This document shows, one piece after another, positions 24,501 through 34,038 of a stretch of DNA of 64,000 nucleotides. This DNA is from Dryocosmus kuriphilus (Eukaryota; Arthropoda; Insecta; Hymenoptera; Cynipidae): assembly GCA_038277395.1 (NCBI GenBank), contig CM076191.1, forward strand, positions 175,072,552-175,136,551. The letters run 5' to 3'. The translations under genes and the position numbers were made by a program. The stretch's first letter is position 1. Each line of letters begins with the position of its first letter. Under the pieces are notes generated by a model. The model saw nothing but the letters and a program-made list of their open reading frames with translations. It did not search any database and was not told where the DNA came from.

Positions 24501-27500
24501 TCAGCAAAACTGTGCAAGATATGAGAAAATATTAACAAGCAGAATTGTTCACCTTGGAAATAGCTACAAAATTTATTTATAAGACTCATCGTTTTACTTT
24601 TAAGAATCGAAATCCTGTATTGTAAAAATTTGGAAAATCAAAAAGAGCTTTACCAATCTATAATGTGTTTTAAAGAAACGTAATTATCGAGCGCGAAGCG
24701 CGAGTGTCATGATGAGAATGTATTCCTTAAGGGCGATAGAGCCTTAAGTAAAAATAATTTCTTTTGTAATTTCTAATTTAAAGGTTTATACGATCTATAA
24801 ACACCGAGCGCGTAGCGCGAGGTGAATAATCTATCGAGCGCGAAGCGCGAGTGCCAACAGACGCGCGCCCTAGGCGCGCTCATACTTCGCGCGAAGCGCG
24901 GCGCGCGTAGCGCGCGATGAGAATGTGCCCGCGCAGCGGGCAGATTTTTGATTTTGAGGTTAAATTGACTGAGTGAGTCCTCACCGCGTCTCTCATGCTT
25001 CGCTCGTACAATTATGATAATTAAATATAAATTATTATTTGTTTAGTATAATCCATCGTCCTTTAATATTCGCCAACGGGCGAAATAAGCGATTCTTATT
25101 TCGCCAGCCGTGTTGGGCGAACTAATCAAAACAATATATCCATTTAAAACCGGAAAAATTTTTGCATAATTTTAGCATAGAGTATGTCCTAACACCTAAA
25201 CTGTTTTTTCCTAGAAAAAACCTTTCACAATAGGAGATATTTGGGCCTGACCGCGCTTTACCACTTTTACCTGTCATGCTTTGCCGTGGTCAGGCCGAGC
25301 AGCGCCCATCATTAACCGTGGCTATTCGAGTTCTTATACTGATAATTACAATATTGACTTGCAACTGCTAAATGGAAACTACTGTCTTAATGAGAAAAAG
25401 CTGAAGGCTTAGACTTTTAATACAGTGAAACCTTTATCTTGTATTCAAATTGTTCAATTTACTTTCTTAAAAAAAGGCTTGGTTTGATTTTTAAAATGAA
25501 AATTGTAGGTTTCTCTGTAATTAAGTGGTACGTTGTTGGCTAACTTCTAACGGTGGGTGCGTTCCGAATATAGTTGCAAAAATTTCAAATAAATTAAATA
25601 AATTTAAATAAATAAAAATAATTAAATAATTAATTTAAATAAATTTAAATTTAAATAATTAATTGAAAAATATTTTGGTAGCGTTTCACAGTGGTGCTCT
25701 ATGAAAACAGCGAATTTCGGAACGCATCCTGTTACCAGATATCTGTCTATCCCTACAGCACACAGCCGTCATCGCCTAATGCCTTGGGCACGGGTCACCT
25801 CGTCCGTTTATTTTTTATCACTTTCGCGTTTCGCGCATCGTTGAAGATATGAGCTGTATATGCATATATGAGTTAGCTATGATTAAACGAGCTGGGCGCG
25901 CAAAGCCCAAAAATGCTCGTGTAGGCCGCGTTTTAAACCCGCACAGCACTTTTGAACCTTGAAACTAAGCTTAAAGATACGATTATCGTCGAGAAAACTA
26001 AATTCGAGCAAAATATATGACAACAGGTGAGGCTCTATTCTGTAAAAAATCATGTTGACTCTTTTGTCGCATGTAATGATACTTTTAAGAAATTTATGAT
26101 ACAGTGATAACCCTCTAAAACATTTAGTTTCCATGAAAATGTTTTTAAAATACTTTTTTAAGTCAGAATTCAAATCTTGTGTGGGAGAATTTTCTCTTAT
26201 TATGCTTGTAAAGTGCAAACATGTTTTTAATATTCAATATTGCAGGATCGATCGAAAACTCATTGAAAAAGATGAAACGATATGGGATGCTTTAGGATAT
26301 TTTAGTCCCTGAAAAATGTCGGTACATATTGAGGAAAATATTCTAGATTTCATATTGATAATAAAAGTGGGAATATTTACTAATTATGTGCTCGACCATA
26401 ACTGCTATGCTTTTTTAGATTCAGAGAATAATATAGCAATTATCTTTCATATTTTTTTAGAAAGTTTGATTCTTGTACGATAAAATAAATTTTCATAAAA
26501 TCAAAAATTTCAATAAACAAGTAAAAATTACTATTCAAAAGTCACTCTTCCGATAGGTAAAACGAGAATAGGAAAAATTATATATTTAAAACCTAACACG
26601 CTTATAGAAATAGTAAGTCAATTAGTAAAAATAACAGACCCTTTTTTGTACAACTCTTATCATGTTTTTTTCAACAAAGTACTTGCCCGGAAATAACCAT
26701 CCTTTGTTTTATCGTGACTGTCAGGTTCAAGATAAAATATCATCCAGAAGAATCCATCAAGAGAAAGGACGAGCAATTATCCACGTTGAAGGTAAAATTT
26801 ATTTGAGGATTAATTAAATTATTCAGAGGGAATTTAATTAAATTTGAATGCTTCTTCAATTTGTAAAGTGGAAAAATATTTTCTCAAATGATTTATAGTA
26901 TCAACCTTCTTGAAATTGAACAAGAATATAACAGGATTTCCTATAGTATGTATATTTATTTTAAATTTTAGAAACGTGTAGAAGTCTTTATGGATTTACT
27001 GAATACTGGCAACATAGACAGGGTCACGGTTGACGCTGACCAAGCTGATGCTTTGCTTCATCTATTGGATGCGGTTGTCATCAAATTGGAAGGAGGTACA
27101 GAGGAGGATTTGAAAATCCTCGATGTAAAGCCTCCTAAACCTCCTGCACCTGCAGAACTTGTTTTTGCTCCCAAAGACAAGGAGGAGGTCAAGGAAAATA
27201 AGACATCTGTTGAAAAGAAACCCGAAGAGAAGTAAATTATATTATATTAATTCAACTATTTGGATTTCCGTATGGCTTTAATTAACTAGCTCTTGCCATT
27301 TTTTATTAAATTAATTATACAGTATATCTTTCATTTCTATTTGTTCAGTGATGAAGCCAAAAAAAGTCCTCAAAAGGAAACGGAAGAGGAAAAGCGAAAT
27401 GGAGATGTTGAAATGAAAGATCCAGAGAAAGAAAAAGAGCCTGAGAAAAAGGAGGAGGAGGAGGGGGGCGAGAAAAAGGAAATAGTGGAAAAGGAAGGAG

Positions 27501-30500
27501 AGAATGAATCGGAGCCGAAAGAGAAAACTGAGGAATCAGGTTCGTCAAAAATTCTTCTGAAGTAAAGGTTCAAGAATTAAAGTTTGAATTTAAATTGAAT
27601 TACATATATAAATGTTGAATTGTTATTTTACAGAAGTTCCTGAAGTTGCTACTAAGAAGAGGAAGCGAAGTAAAAGTAACAGCAGTTCAAGTAGTACAAG
27701 CAGTTCAAGTTCTTCTGATAGTGAAGATAACGCTCCAGCAACTGAGAAAAGTATGCACTATCCTTCAAAAAATGACTTTTAATAATTGGTAATGAAATGC
27801 AAAAATACGTTCTTGAAATATTAAACTATCTTCTCTTGTTTAGAAGAAGAGGCTAAAGCTGAGGTTAAAGAAGAACCGAATGAAAACGAGGACGAGAAGA
27901 AGAAAGAGAAGGAGACTAAAGCCGAGGAACAAAGCGCAAGTGAAAAGAAAGAAACTCGAGAGCCTGAAGCTGTTATTGACTTAGCGAGTGAAGACAAGGA
28001 GAAAGAACCTCGCGCACTTCATAAAACGAGTAGCATCTTCCTCAGGAACTTGGCGCCTACAATAACCAAAGCTGAAGTCGAAGCTGTAAGTTAAAAACTT
28101 GACTCGGAATTAAAATAATAATTTAATTTTGAAAGCAATTTTTAAATATGGTTTTCCATTTTCTAGATGTGTAAACGATTCCCTGGATTTTTAAGAGTCG
28201 CAATAGCAGATCCTCAGCCAGAACGTCGTTGGTTCCGTCGTGGTTGGGTTTCTTTCGAACGTCAAGTGAACATCAAAGAAATCTGCTGGAGTTTGAATAA
28301 CATTCGGGTAATTATTGAAAGTCAGCTGATGTAATATTGCAGTGCAAAGGGCTTAGGAATACTAATACTTAATGAAAACTTCCTTCCACAATAGCTTCGA
28401 GATTGCGAACTTGGCGCGATAGTAAACAGAGATCTTTCCCGGCGTATTCGCGCTGTCAATGGGATGACAGCTCATAAACAGGTAGTCAGACAGGACATCA
28501 AACTGAGTGCAAAAATTGTGCACAATTTGGACAATCGCGTGGGACTGTGGGATGAAAAGAAGGAAAAGGAGTCTAAAGATGGTGAGAAAAAGGAATCTAA
28601 ATCTTCTGATCAGCTCGCCATGGAAATCGAACAAGCTGTGAGTATCATAAACCATGTTTTGAAACTTACTGCTCTCATATTCTTTTTAACAACTAATAAT
28701 TCTTCTATTATTTTCTGCAGGCTTTTGGACTTTCTTCGAAGAATCCCGTCTTGAAGAACATCACTGATTACCTCATCGAAGAAGCTTCCGCTGAAGAGGA
28801 AGAATTGCTGGGTTTGTCTGGAGATCAGGAAGAGGGACAGCTTAGTGGAGATGCTGATGGACCAGTTGAAAGGGATCCAATATTGATGAAGGTAATTAAA
28901 AATACTATAAGCGTATATTGAAAGAATAGTAGTGAAAATATAATATAATTTGATTCTTTTTAAGGTTTTGGACAGGCTCATTTTGTATTTAAGGATAGTG
29001 CATTCCGTGGATTACTACAACCACTGCGAATATCCAAACGAGGATGAGATGCCGAATAGGTGTGGAATAATGCACGTGAGAGGCCCACCACCTGCTGCCA
29101 AAGTTTCAAGTACAGAATTATCCGAGTACTGCCGAAATTTCGAGGCCAAAATGGCAGCTTTCCTTGCTCCAATTGCCGCTGTCACTGCTGACGATTTCGA
29201 CAAACTTGGAGCCAAAGATGCAGAAGCGTATGTTGAATTTGCTAACCTAATTTGAATTCGTCAACTTGTAAAGGGTAAATTGTACAATTATTGAATTCTT
29301 ATATTATATTTTTTCACAGTGAGGTGGAGAAGTTTGTCCAGGCCAACACCCAGGAACTCTCGAAAGACAAATGGTTGTGTCCTCTCAGTGGCAAGAAGTT
29401 CAAGGGTCCCGACTACATTCGCAAGCACATTTGCAATAAGCATGCTGAAAAAGTATCGGAGGTCAAAGCCGAGGCTGAATATTTCAATAACTACTTGAAG
29501 GATCCGAAACGTCCTCAACTTCCGGAGCATCCTGGAAACAAAGCTCCTGTCAGAGAAGCTGCACGCGAAGGTTTCTCGTCTTTCAACTCTGGGTAAGTCT
29601 GATTCTGACTCGACTTCAAAATTCATGAAAACTTTAATGAATTGTAAATTTTTTATTAAAAGAATATTGCAGTCTTTAAATTTCGAAATATGTTGATTTA
29701 CATTTAATGGCGATTTCGATATTCTATATTAAGCATTTAACATTCTAACGCCTTGAGCAGTTCTTTTTATTTCTTCGAAACTAACATCTTATCTTCACTA
29801 AGTAATTGCCATATTTTGAATAGAATGCAATAGTAAAAATAATATCTACTCGGGATATTTTTGTAAAATAGATTTAAATTTTATATTAGTAATTTGAGGA
29901 TAACTTGATCTCTGAATTTTACCATTTTCCTTTTTCGATTGATTTACCAGTACTACCGGAATCGTACCGCTACCATTATCCCGAAAAACGTAAGCGAGTT
30001 TTTAAATCATTTTGAACGTTTTTCTTGTGCAGGAAGTCTTTTCTTTTCTCTCTGTTTCAGTGAAAGTTGCACCATCTTACATTAGACAGTTGATTTTAAA
30101 TTCTTGAAAATTCTGGAATGAGAATTATTTATAAAATGAGATGGTGAGACTTTCATTTTTCAGCCTCAATTCTCTTATAGTCTTCGTAATCTGAAATTTT
30201 TTCTTCTGCGTGCAATCTATTTCTTGTGCAAACCCTCTTCTAAAAGTCAAATTCACTACCTAAAATGAACTCGTTCATTTTAATGAACTTCTTTAGTTGC
30301 ACTTTTGCTCTTACTTTTTTTCTTGCACTCTGAGTTATCTTCTTTCACACTTATTTATAAACAAAGACTTCTTGTTGCTATCACAAGCCTGCTAGCAGGT
30401 CACATTCTTAAACATTTATTTTTAAGAATATATTTCACTTTTATCTTATTTTCAACTTTTTCTTTTTACATTTGCATGCGTTGCAAGTATAAATAATTTG

Positions 30501-33185
30501 TAATTATTTACTTTCTTCAAGTTTTCGATTGTATTTAATAATTTATCAACGCAAGCGCTTGAAATTGACCGGTTGGGTGCAATAACGGTGTTCTTGTAGA
30601 AGTCACTTATTTTTCATTTGTTTTGTACATAACTTCATAAAGAGCAACGAAAAAACAAGTGAATTATAAAAATACAAGAACATCTTTATTGCACTCAACT
30701 AATCATATTGAACTTTGAAAAATTGTACGATTTCAAATTTAAACTGTTCAAAATTGCGCAATTTTAAGTTTGAGGTCGTCAAAATTGAACAGCTTTAGCT
30801 TGAGGGTGGCCACTGGGACAGGACATCGTGAAATGGCCGAGAATAGCAAATTGTTTGTTTTTTATTGAACATCTGCATTGAAAAAAAGTTAAATTACCTT
30901 TAATTTTTTAATTTGCAGTTCAGTTTTGAATACTTAATACAGTGAAACCTGTATAAAGCGGACCCTGGATAACGTGGAAACATGCCTTAAGGGCATTTGG
31001 CACGCTAAAATACGTATATTGCTGACCTCAATTTTTTGGGTTTATCAATTTTTTTTTTTTAACCTAAGAAATTTTTTTGTAAATAAAATATCGGACTGAA
31101 ACTTTAGGAACTGCATGAGAAGACACTAAACTGCATTTGTGTACATTATTTGAGTAGCAATTTTGAAAAAAGTTTTTTTCGACGAAATTAAAACTGGAAG
31201 CGTCAAAAATGTTTTCAGTTTTAATATGTTTCATTATTTTAAAATACCTAGTAACATTTTTTAAAAATGTGTTCGTACTTAACGTTTTATTTTTTGTCAA
31301 TTTATTATAAATGGATTAAGAACACATATGTCCGATTTTATTTCAGCATTCAGGTACAAATACCTGTATGAAGCGAAAACCTGTCTGAAACGAAAAATCT
31401 CACGGTACCAAGAGATTCCGCTTTATACAGGTTTCACTGTATTTAAAATTAAACCCTTTAACGTTTTAAATTATTTTAATGTGGAAGAATCTTCAAATGG
31501 TAACTTCTTTGACTTTTTGAACTTAAAATGTCGCTGGCAGGCCTGTGAACTTCTTGGTCTAAATAAATAAAAATTTTATTTTTCGAATGATCAATTTTGT
31601 TGTATTTATAGATTCGGTGGAGGATTTGGAGGAGGCGGCGGTGGTTACAGCGGCGGAAGAGGTGGTTATGGGGGTGGTTACGGCGGCGGTGGTGGAGGCG
31701 GCGGAGGTTTTGGATTCGGCATGCCTCGTGCTAACCGTGGAGGTTTCAACAGAGGACGGTAAGAAAAAGTGTAAAGCTGAGTACATTGAAACTGCAAATT
31801 TAATTTGCAGCTTGAAACCTATTTTATTTGAATCCTTAAACTGTATTTGTTGATATAATGTTTTTCAGAATCGCTCCGGACTCAGCTGCAAGGCCTATTA
31901 TTAGTTATAATGACTTGGACCAGCTAGACATGGACATGTTCTAACTTTTAATAATTCCGATAAAGTATTGTTAGAACTTAGAAACAGTGTGCGTGAGAGA
32001 ATTAGGTTTCAGTGCAATCAGATTTAAAGCTGGGCTTTATAACAAAAGCTGTTACACATTTAGCACTATTTTCCTAAGTTCTCGTATTTTTTTATGTTTT
32101 CGTCAGATTCTAAATTTCTGAGATATACTCAGTGACTAATCAAATGATATTGAAAAGAGAATTGCTCAGTATATAGCAAGTCTTTCCAAAAGACACGTAA
32201 CTTACGTTTTACACGAATTTTATCCAAGCGTGACGTTAATATGAAAATGGTACGACGTTGTACATAAAAGTGAAGCAGCCGGTTAATTTTAAAGGGGAAC
32301 AAATAAACGTGCTTGTTGCTAATCAGTCGTTTTTTATTTTCCCATTCCATTGGTATCCCTGTCCGGTTGGTCTTGGTGTCTATTGTACAAAGGATAACCA
32401 ATTTTCATGTTGTATTTTCAGTTTCAGTTCAGGGAGATTCCGTGCTGGAATTCGAAATACCAGCACATCCGCTCCACTTTCTAAAATTATTATTGTAGAT
32501 ATTAGAAGGCAGATAATTATTTTTAGAATTCCATCCCTTTTTTGCTCTCTTCAGCTAATAAAGTTCGAATGCTTAGCAATTTCAATTTTTATTAAAAATT
32601 ACAGTCTTCAAATTAAGACACTTCAGAACTTGAAAGGAAGATGTAAAACTTTATTTTTTAAATGTAAAAATAAGAGAAAACTAAATATAACGGAACACAG
32701 AAAGAGTAGAAAATTAAGTTATATTTAATTTAATTTTCAATTTAGACGGTAAATTATTAATATTTTAGAGTTGTTAGGCTTAAAAAATTACATAATAAAA
32801 TTTGATAACTTGAAAATTAAAACGCCTAATTATAAATCTATTTACAAGAGCTTAATAAACTTCAATAAATGGGATTTAAATTTTTAATTTAAAAAATCGG
32901 TTTAGCAAAAATTAATTCATGAAAGCAAATGCTTATAAATAAAGATAATTTACTCACATAATTTTTGAAAGTTAAAAATCGATAAACCAACAGTGAGTCC
33001 ATAATATCTTCCTTGCGTTCAACATGGAACCCTTTTTAAATTTTTCCATTTTCTCGAAAATTCCTGATTTTCTGCAAAACCTAATTTTCTTCATTTTTTA
33101 AATTTACAGAGGAGGTGGTGACTTCAGACCAGTCATTCACTACAGAGATCTTGACGCGCCCCGAGAACCGGACGAGTTTCTGTAA
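18159..33185 (+). CDS. Ars2: Ars2 / Serrate RNA effector protein, multi-exon
   Basis: Ars2 binds the nuclear cap-binding complex and links capped RNAs to microRNA/siRNA processing, 3'-end formation and decay. Core exons: 18159-18280, 18700-18990, 19309-19503, 26725-26791, 26972-27231, 27349-27539, 27634-27750, 27844-28085, 28167-28307, 28395-28637, 28721-28891, 28965-29227, 29320-29592, 31612-31758, then either 31869-31944 or 33110-33185. Phases match at every junction and give 932 aa. Visible in order: the diagnostic MGDSDDEYDRKRRDKF start; a Gly tract near residue 95; the Ars2 N-terminal domain (KRYNEYKLEFRRQQLNEFF); an acidic Lys/Glu region; Ser-rich KKRKRSK; an RRM-like domain (about 480-545, FRRGWVSF); HSVDYYNHCEYPNEDEMPNR; a C2H2 finger near 788 (CPLSGKKFKGPDYIRKHICNKH in two parts); a Gly-rich tail; and an acidic YxDLD end. 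The 27539 donor (GTTCGT) is weak. The family assignment is certain. Confidence 0.96.
18433..18534 (+). other. Ars2: Ars2 candidate cassette exon, 102 nt
   Basis: An ACAG acceptor and GTGAGA donor bound a 102-nt open segment that enters and leaves in phase 2, exactly as its neighbours require. It would insert 34 residues rich in Pro, Phe and Ser with a basic start (KKYKRQVDRTPPSFF). The core gene reads correctly without it, so it is probably optional. Confidence 0.5.
19051..19164 (+). other. Ars2: Ars2 candidate cassette exon, 114 nt
   Basis: An ATTTAG acceptor and GTACAT donor bound 114 nt (38 codons) with phase 2 on both sides. It would add a basic segment ending in PKRSRLTPKLLAKMR between the Gly-rich region and the Ars2 N-terminal domain. 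It may be constitutive in this species, and the sequence alone cannot decide. Confidence 0.5.
20790..21190 (-). pseudogene. decayed THAP-domain fragment
   Basis: On the minus strand one frame reads RVPFCKTGYKSQ, then FTIPNDP, and after a frame change HGVCERHFHPEQI. This is the order of a THAP zinc finger (CxxxxC, a middle segment with a FxFP-like motif, then CxxHF). The first cysteine is not in frame, and a stop or frameshift breaks the middle near 20985. THAP domains are common in transposases and in proteins derived from them, so this is probably the remnant of the host element's transposase N-terminus. The rest of a transposase is absent. Confidence 0.5.
21463..21524. repeat. TA microsatellite at mariner left flank
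   Basis: About 30 TA dinucleotides directly abut the mariner terminus. A shorter TA run lies on the right at 22434-22446. Mariner elements insert at TA, so a TA array is a natural target, or the array may have grown from the duplication. Confidence 0.9.
21525..22433 (+). mobile_element. mariner element, internally deleted
   Basis: The inverted ends share GGGCCTACCCAAAAGAAACC and are flanked by TA. The right end has two extra bases. Length is about 0.9 kb, against roughly 1.3 kb for intact mariners. The transposase is split and lacks its middle, so the copy cannot move itself, though its ends could be used by an active relative. Confidence 0.9.
21720..22359 (+). pseudogene. mariner transposase, central deletion
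   Basis: The first frame (21720-22025) gives the N-terminal helix-turn-helix part with the typical MGKTQVFEWFSRFKSGE and DDQPRSGRPSTAQTDENV phrases. A second frame from about 22020 to 22359 resumes at HHDNAPAHTA and runs through YSPDLAPCDFFLFP to the C-terminus. The two aspartates of these motifs have 34 residues between them, the D34D spacing of mariners. The segment between the halves, including the first catalytic aspartate, is missing at a junction near 22020. Confidence 0.9.
22638..23692 (-). repeat. R1 repeat, copy B
   Basis: Inverted relative to copy A at the window start. It has the same GC hairpins (for example 23455-23475 and 23570-23640), the TTAAGG hairpin, the T-rich body and the TACATTCTCATCAGAG end at 22638. 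It ends with GCCCGCGAAGCGGGC and AGATTTTTG. Copy C follows after about 20 bases, so the two form a head-to-tail tandem. Confidence 0.85.
23714..24950 (-). repeat. R1 repeat, copy C
   Basis: This is the most complete copy (about 1.24 kb). It runs from TACATTCTCATCAGAG to a GCGCGAAGCGCG hairpin cluster near 24830-24910 and the terminal GCCCGC...GCGGGC hairpin. It is closer to copy A than to B over the GTCGTTGTC microsatellite and the flanking words. Confidence 0.85.
25554..25730. repeat. short inverted-repeat element (MITE-like)
   Basis: GGGTGCGTTCCGAA at the left is mirrored by TTCGGAACGCATCC at the right, about 170 bases apart, around an AAATTTAA-rich core. The size and termini suggest a MITE. 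I could not define a clear target duplication. It lies in the large Ars2 intron. Confidence 0.55.
29951..29989 (+). other. Ars2: Ars2 candidate microexon, 39 nt
   Basis: A TACCAG acceptor and GTAAGC donor bound 39 nt (13 codons, TTGIVPLPLSRK core) with phase 2 on both sides. Skipping it joins TCTGG to ATTCGG and yields Gly-Phe-Gly-Gly, also in frame. It lies between the zinc finger exon and the Gly-rich exon. Confidence 0.55.
30940..31439. mobile_element. pogo/Tigger-like MITE, 500 bp
   Basis: The left end CAGTGAAACCTGTATAAAGC is mirrored at the right by GCTTTATACAGGTTTCACTG. Each is flanked by TA (30938-30939 and 31440-31441). CAGT termini with a TA duplication are typical of the pogo branch of Tc1/mariner. 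No transposase is present. It lies in the Ars2 intron after exon 29320-29592. Confidence 0.8.
31869..31944 (+). other. Ars2: Ars2 alternative last exon A
   Basis: A TTTTTCAG acceptor, phase 2 entry and TAA at 31942-31944. It encodes the tail RIAPDSAARPIISYNDLD followed by QLDMDMF. It is 76 nt long, the same as last exon B, and shares the pattern R-P-(I/V)-I-x-Y-x-D-L-D. AATAAA occurs at 32302-32307, about 360 bases downstream. Confidence 0.75.
32302..32307 (+). terminator. possible polyadenylation signal for Ars2 last exon A
   Basis: AATAAA about 360 bases after the exon A stop. It is only a candidate, because other A-rich words lie nearby. Confidence 0.35.
33110..33185 (+). other. Ars2: Ars2 alternative last exon B (canonical tail)
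   Basis: A TTTACAG acceptor and phase 2 entry, then RGGGDFRPVIHYRDLDAP and a short acidic end to TAA at 33183-33185. The YRDLDAP motif is the conserved animal Ars2 C-terminus, which contacts the cap-binding complex. This is therefore taken as the ancestral last exon and exon A as the duplicate. Confidence 0.85.
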
Positions 33186-33781
33186 TCTATTTCCGTTATG
33201 GAAACTTTTACTTTACCCTAAGGATAAACTTATATTTTATGTTTGTTGCATATTATAATTGTAGAAATTTCCAAACACAAGTATCCGTGGATGTTCTTAA
33301 CTATTCGCTTTATCTTTTCGGTAGCTGACCACGCGAAGTTCTAAGATTATGAACTTGAGTTCGGAATGTAACTAACTTTTTTATACACTGATGTGTAGAT
33401 CTGATTTTGTATAAACGGAATAATTTCATATTTCTCTTTTACAAAAAAGTAGTTCGAGACTTTTCACTTATACCAGATTTTTGCCATGTAAATTTAATCT
33501 TATAATGTAGAATTTTCGGAATTTGTAATGTCGTTCAATGTTTATGAAATAGAGATCTACTTGAACTTAAAAAGGAACCAGAAGGTGACTTTAAAGATGA
33601 TTTTTAATTGTTTTTCTTTTTATGTAAAAGCGAAGGTATGAAAACGTTATTAAAAAATGTCCAACACTTACATATTTGATAAAGATTTTTAAGTTTATTA
33701 CGATTAAAAAAATATTCTTTCGCAATTTTGGAAATGTAATGTATTTGTAGATCTCTAGTGTAAAAGACATGTGTGACGCAA

Positions 33782-33787
33782 AATAAA
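33782..33787 (+). terminator. Ars2 polyadenylation signal (distal)
   Basis: Overlapping AATAAAATAAA words lie about 600 bases after the exon B stop. The next gene on the opposite strand has its signal at 34023-34028. Confidence 0.55.
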
Positions 33788-34022
33788 ATAAAATGCTGGA
33801 AAATATGAGGAAATGATTTTTCTTTACTCAAATAACAAAACCTTTAATCAATAATAATTTTTTATTATTAATAAGTAATTAATTTCATATAATATAATAA
33901 TTCCTATACAATATACATATATTACTTGCGCTTTTCTATTTAAAATACTGTGTGTATTGTGCAAAGTCTTTAGTGACATTGGCAATACAATTCATTTTTT
34001 CTATTATTTTTTTTCATGCATT

Positions 34023-34028
34023 TTTATT
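34023..34028 (-). terminator. polyadenylation signal of the LDLa gene
   Basis: AATAAA on the minus strand lies 10 bases after the stop codon at 34039-34041, implying a very short 3' UTR. Confidence 0.55.
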
Positions 34029-34038
34029 AAAAAAATAT

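Larger units (their letters stand above)
19660..25314. mobile_element. hAT-like element inside an Ars2 intron, with nested insertions
   Basis: The left end reads TAGTGATAGGCGCTGCTCGG. The right end, inverted, reads TAATGATGGGCGCTGCTCGG. The flanks are ACCTTGGC (19652-19659) and ACCGTGGC (25315-25322), an 8-bp duplication with one mismatch. Eight-base duplications and TA-G termini are typical of hAT elements (P elements also make 8-bp duplications). The 5.65-kb body contains a decayed THAP-domain fragment, a mariner with its TA microsatellite, and two tandem R1 repeats. No intact transposase remains. It occupies most of the 7.2-kb intron between Ars2 exons ending at 19503 and starting at 26725. 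Confidence 0.7.
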
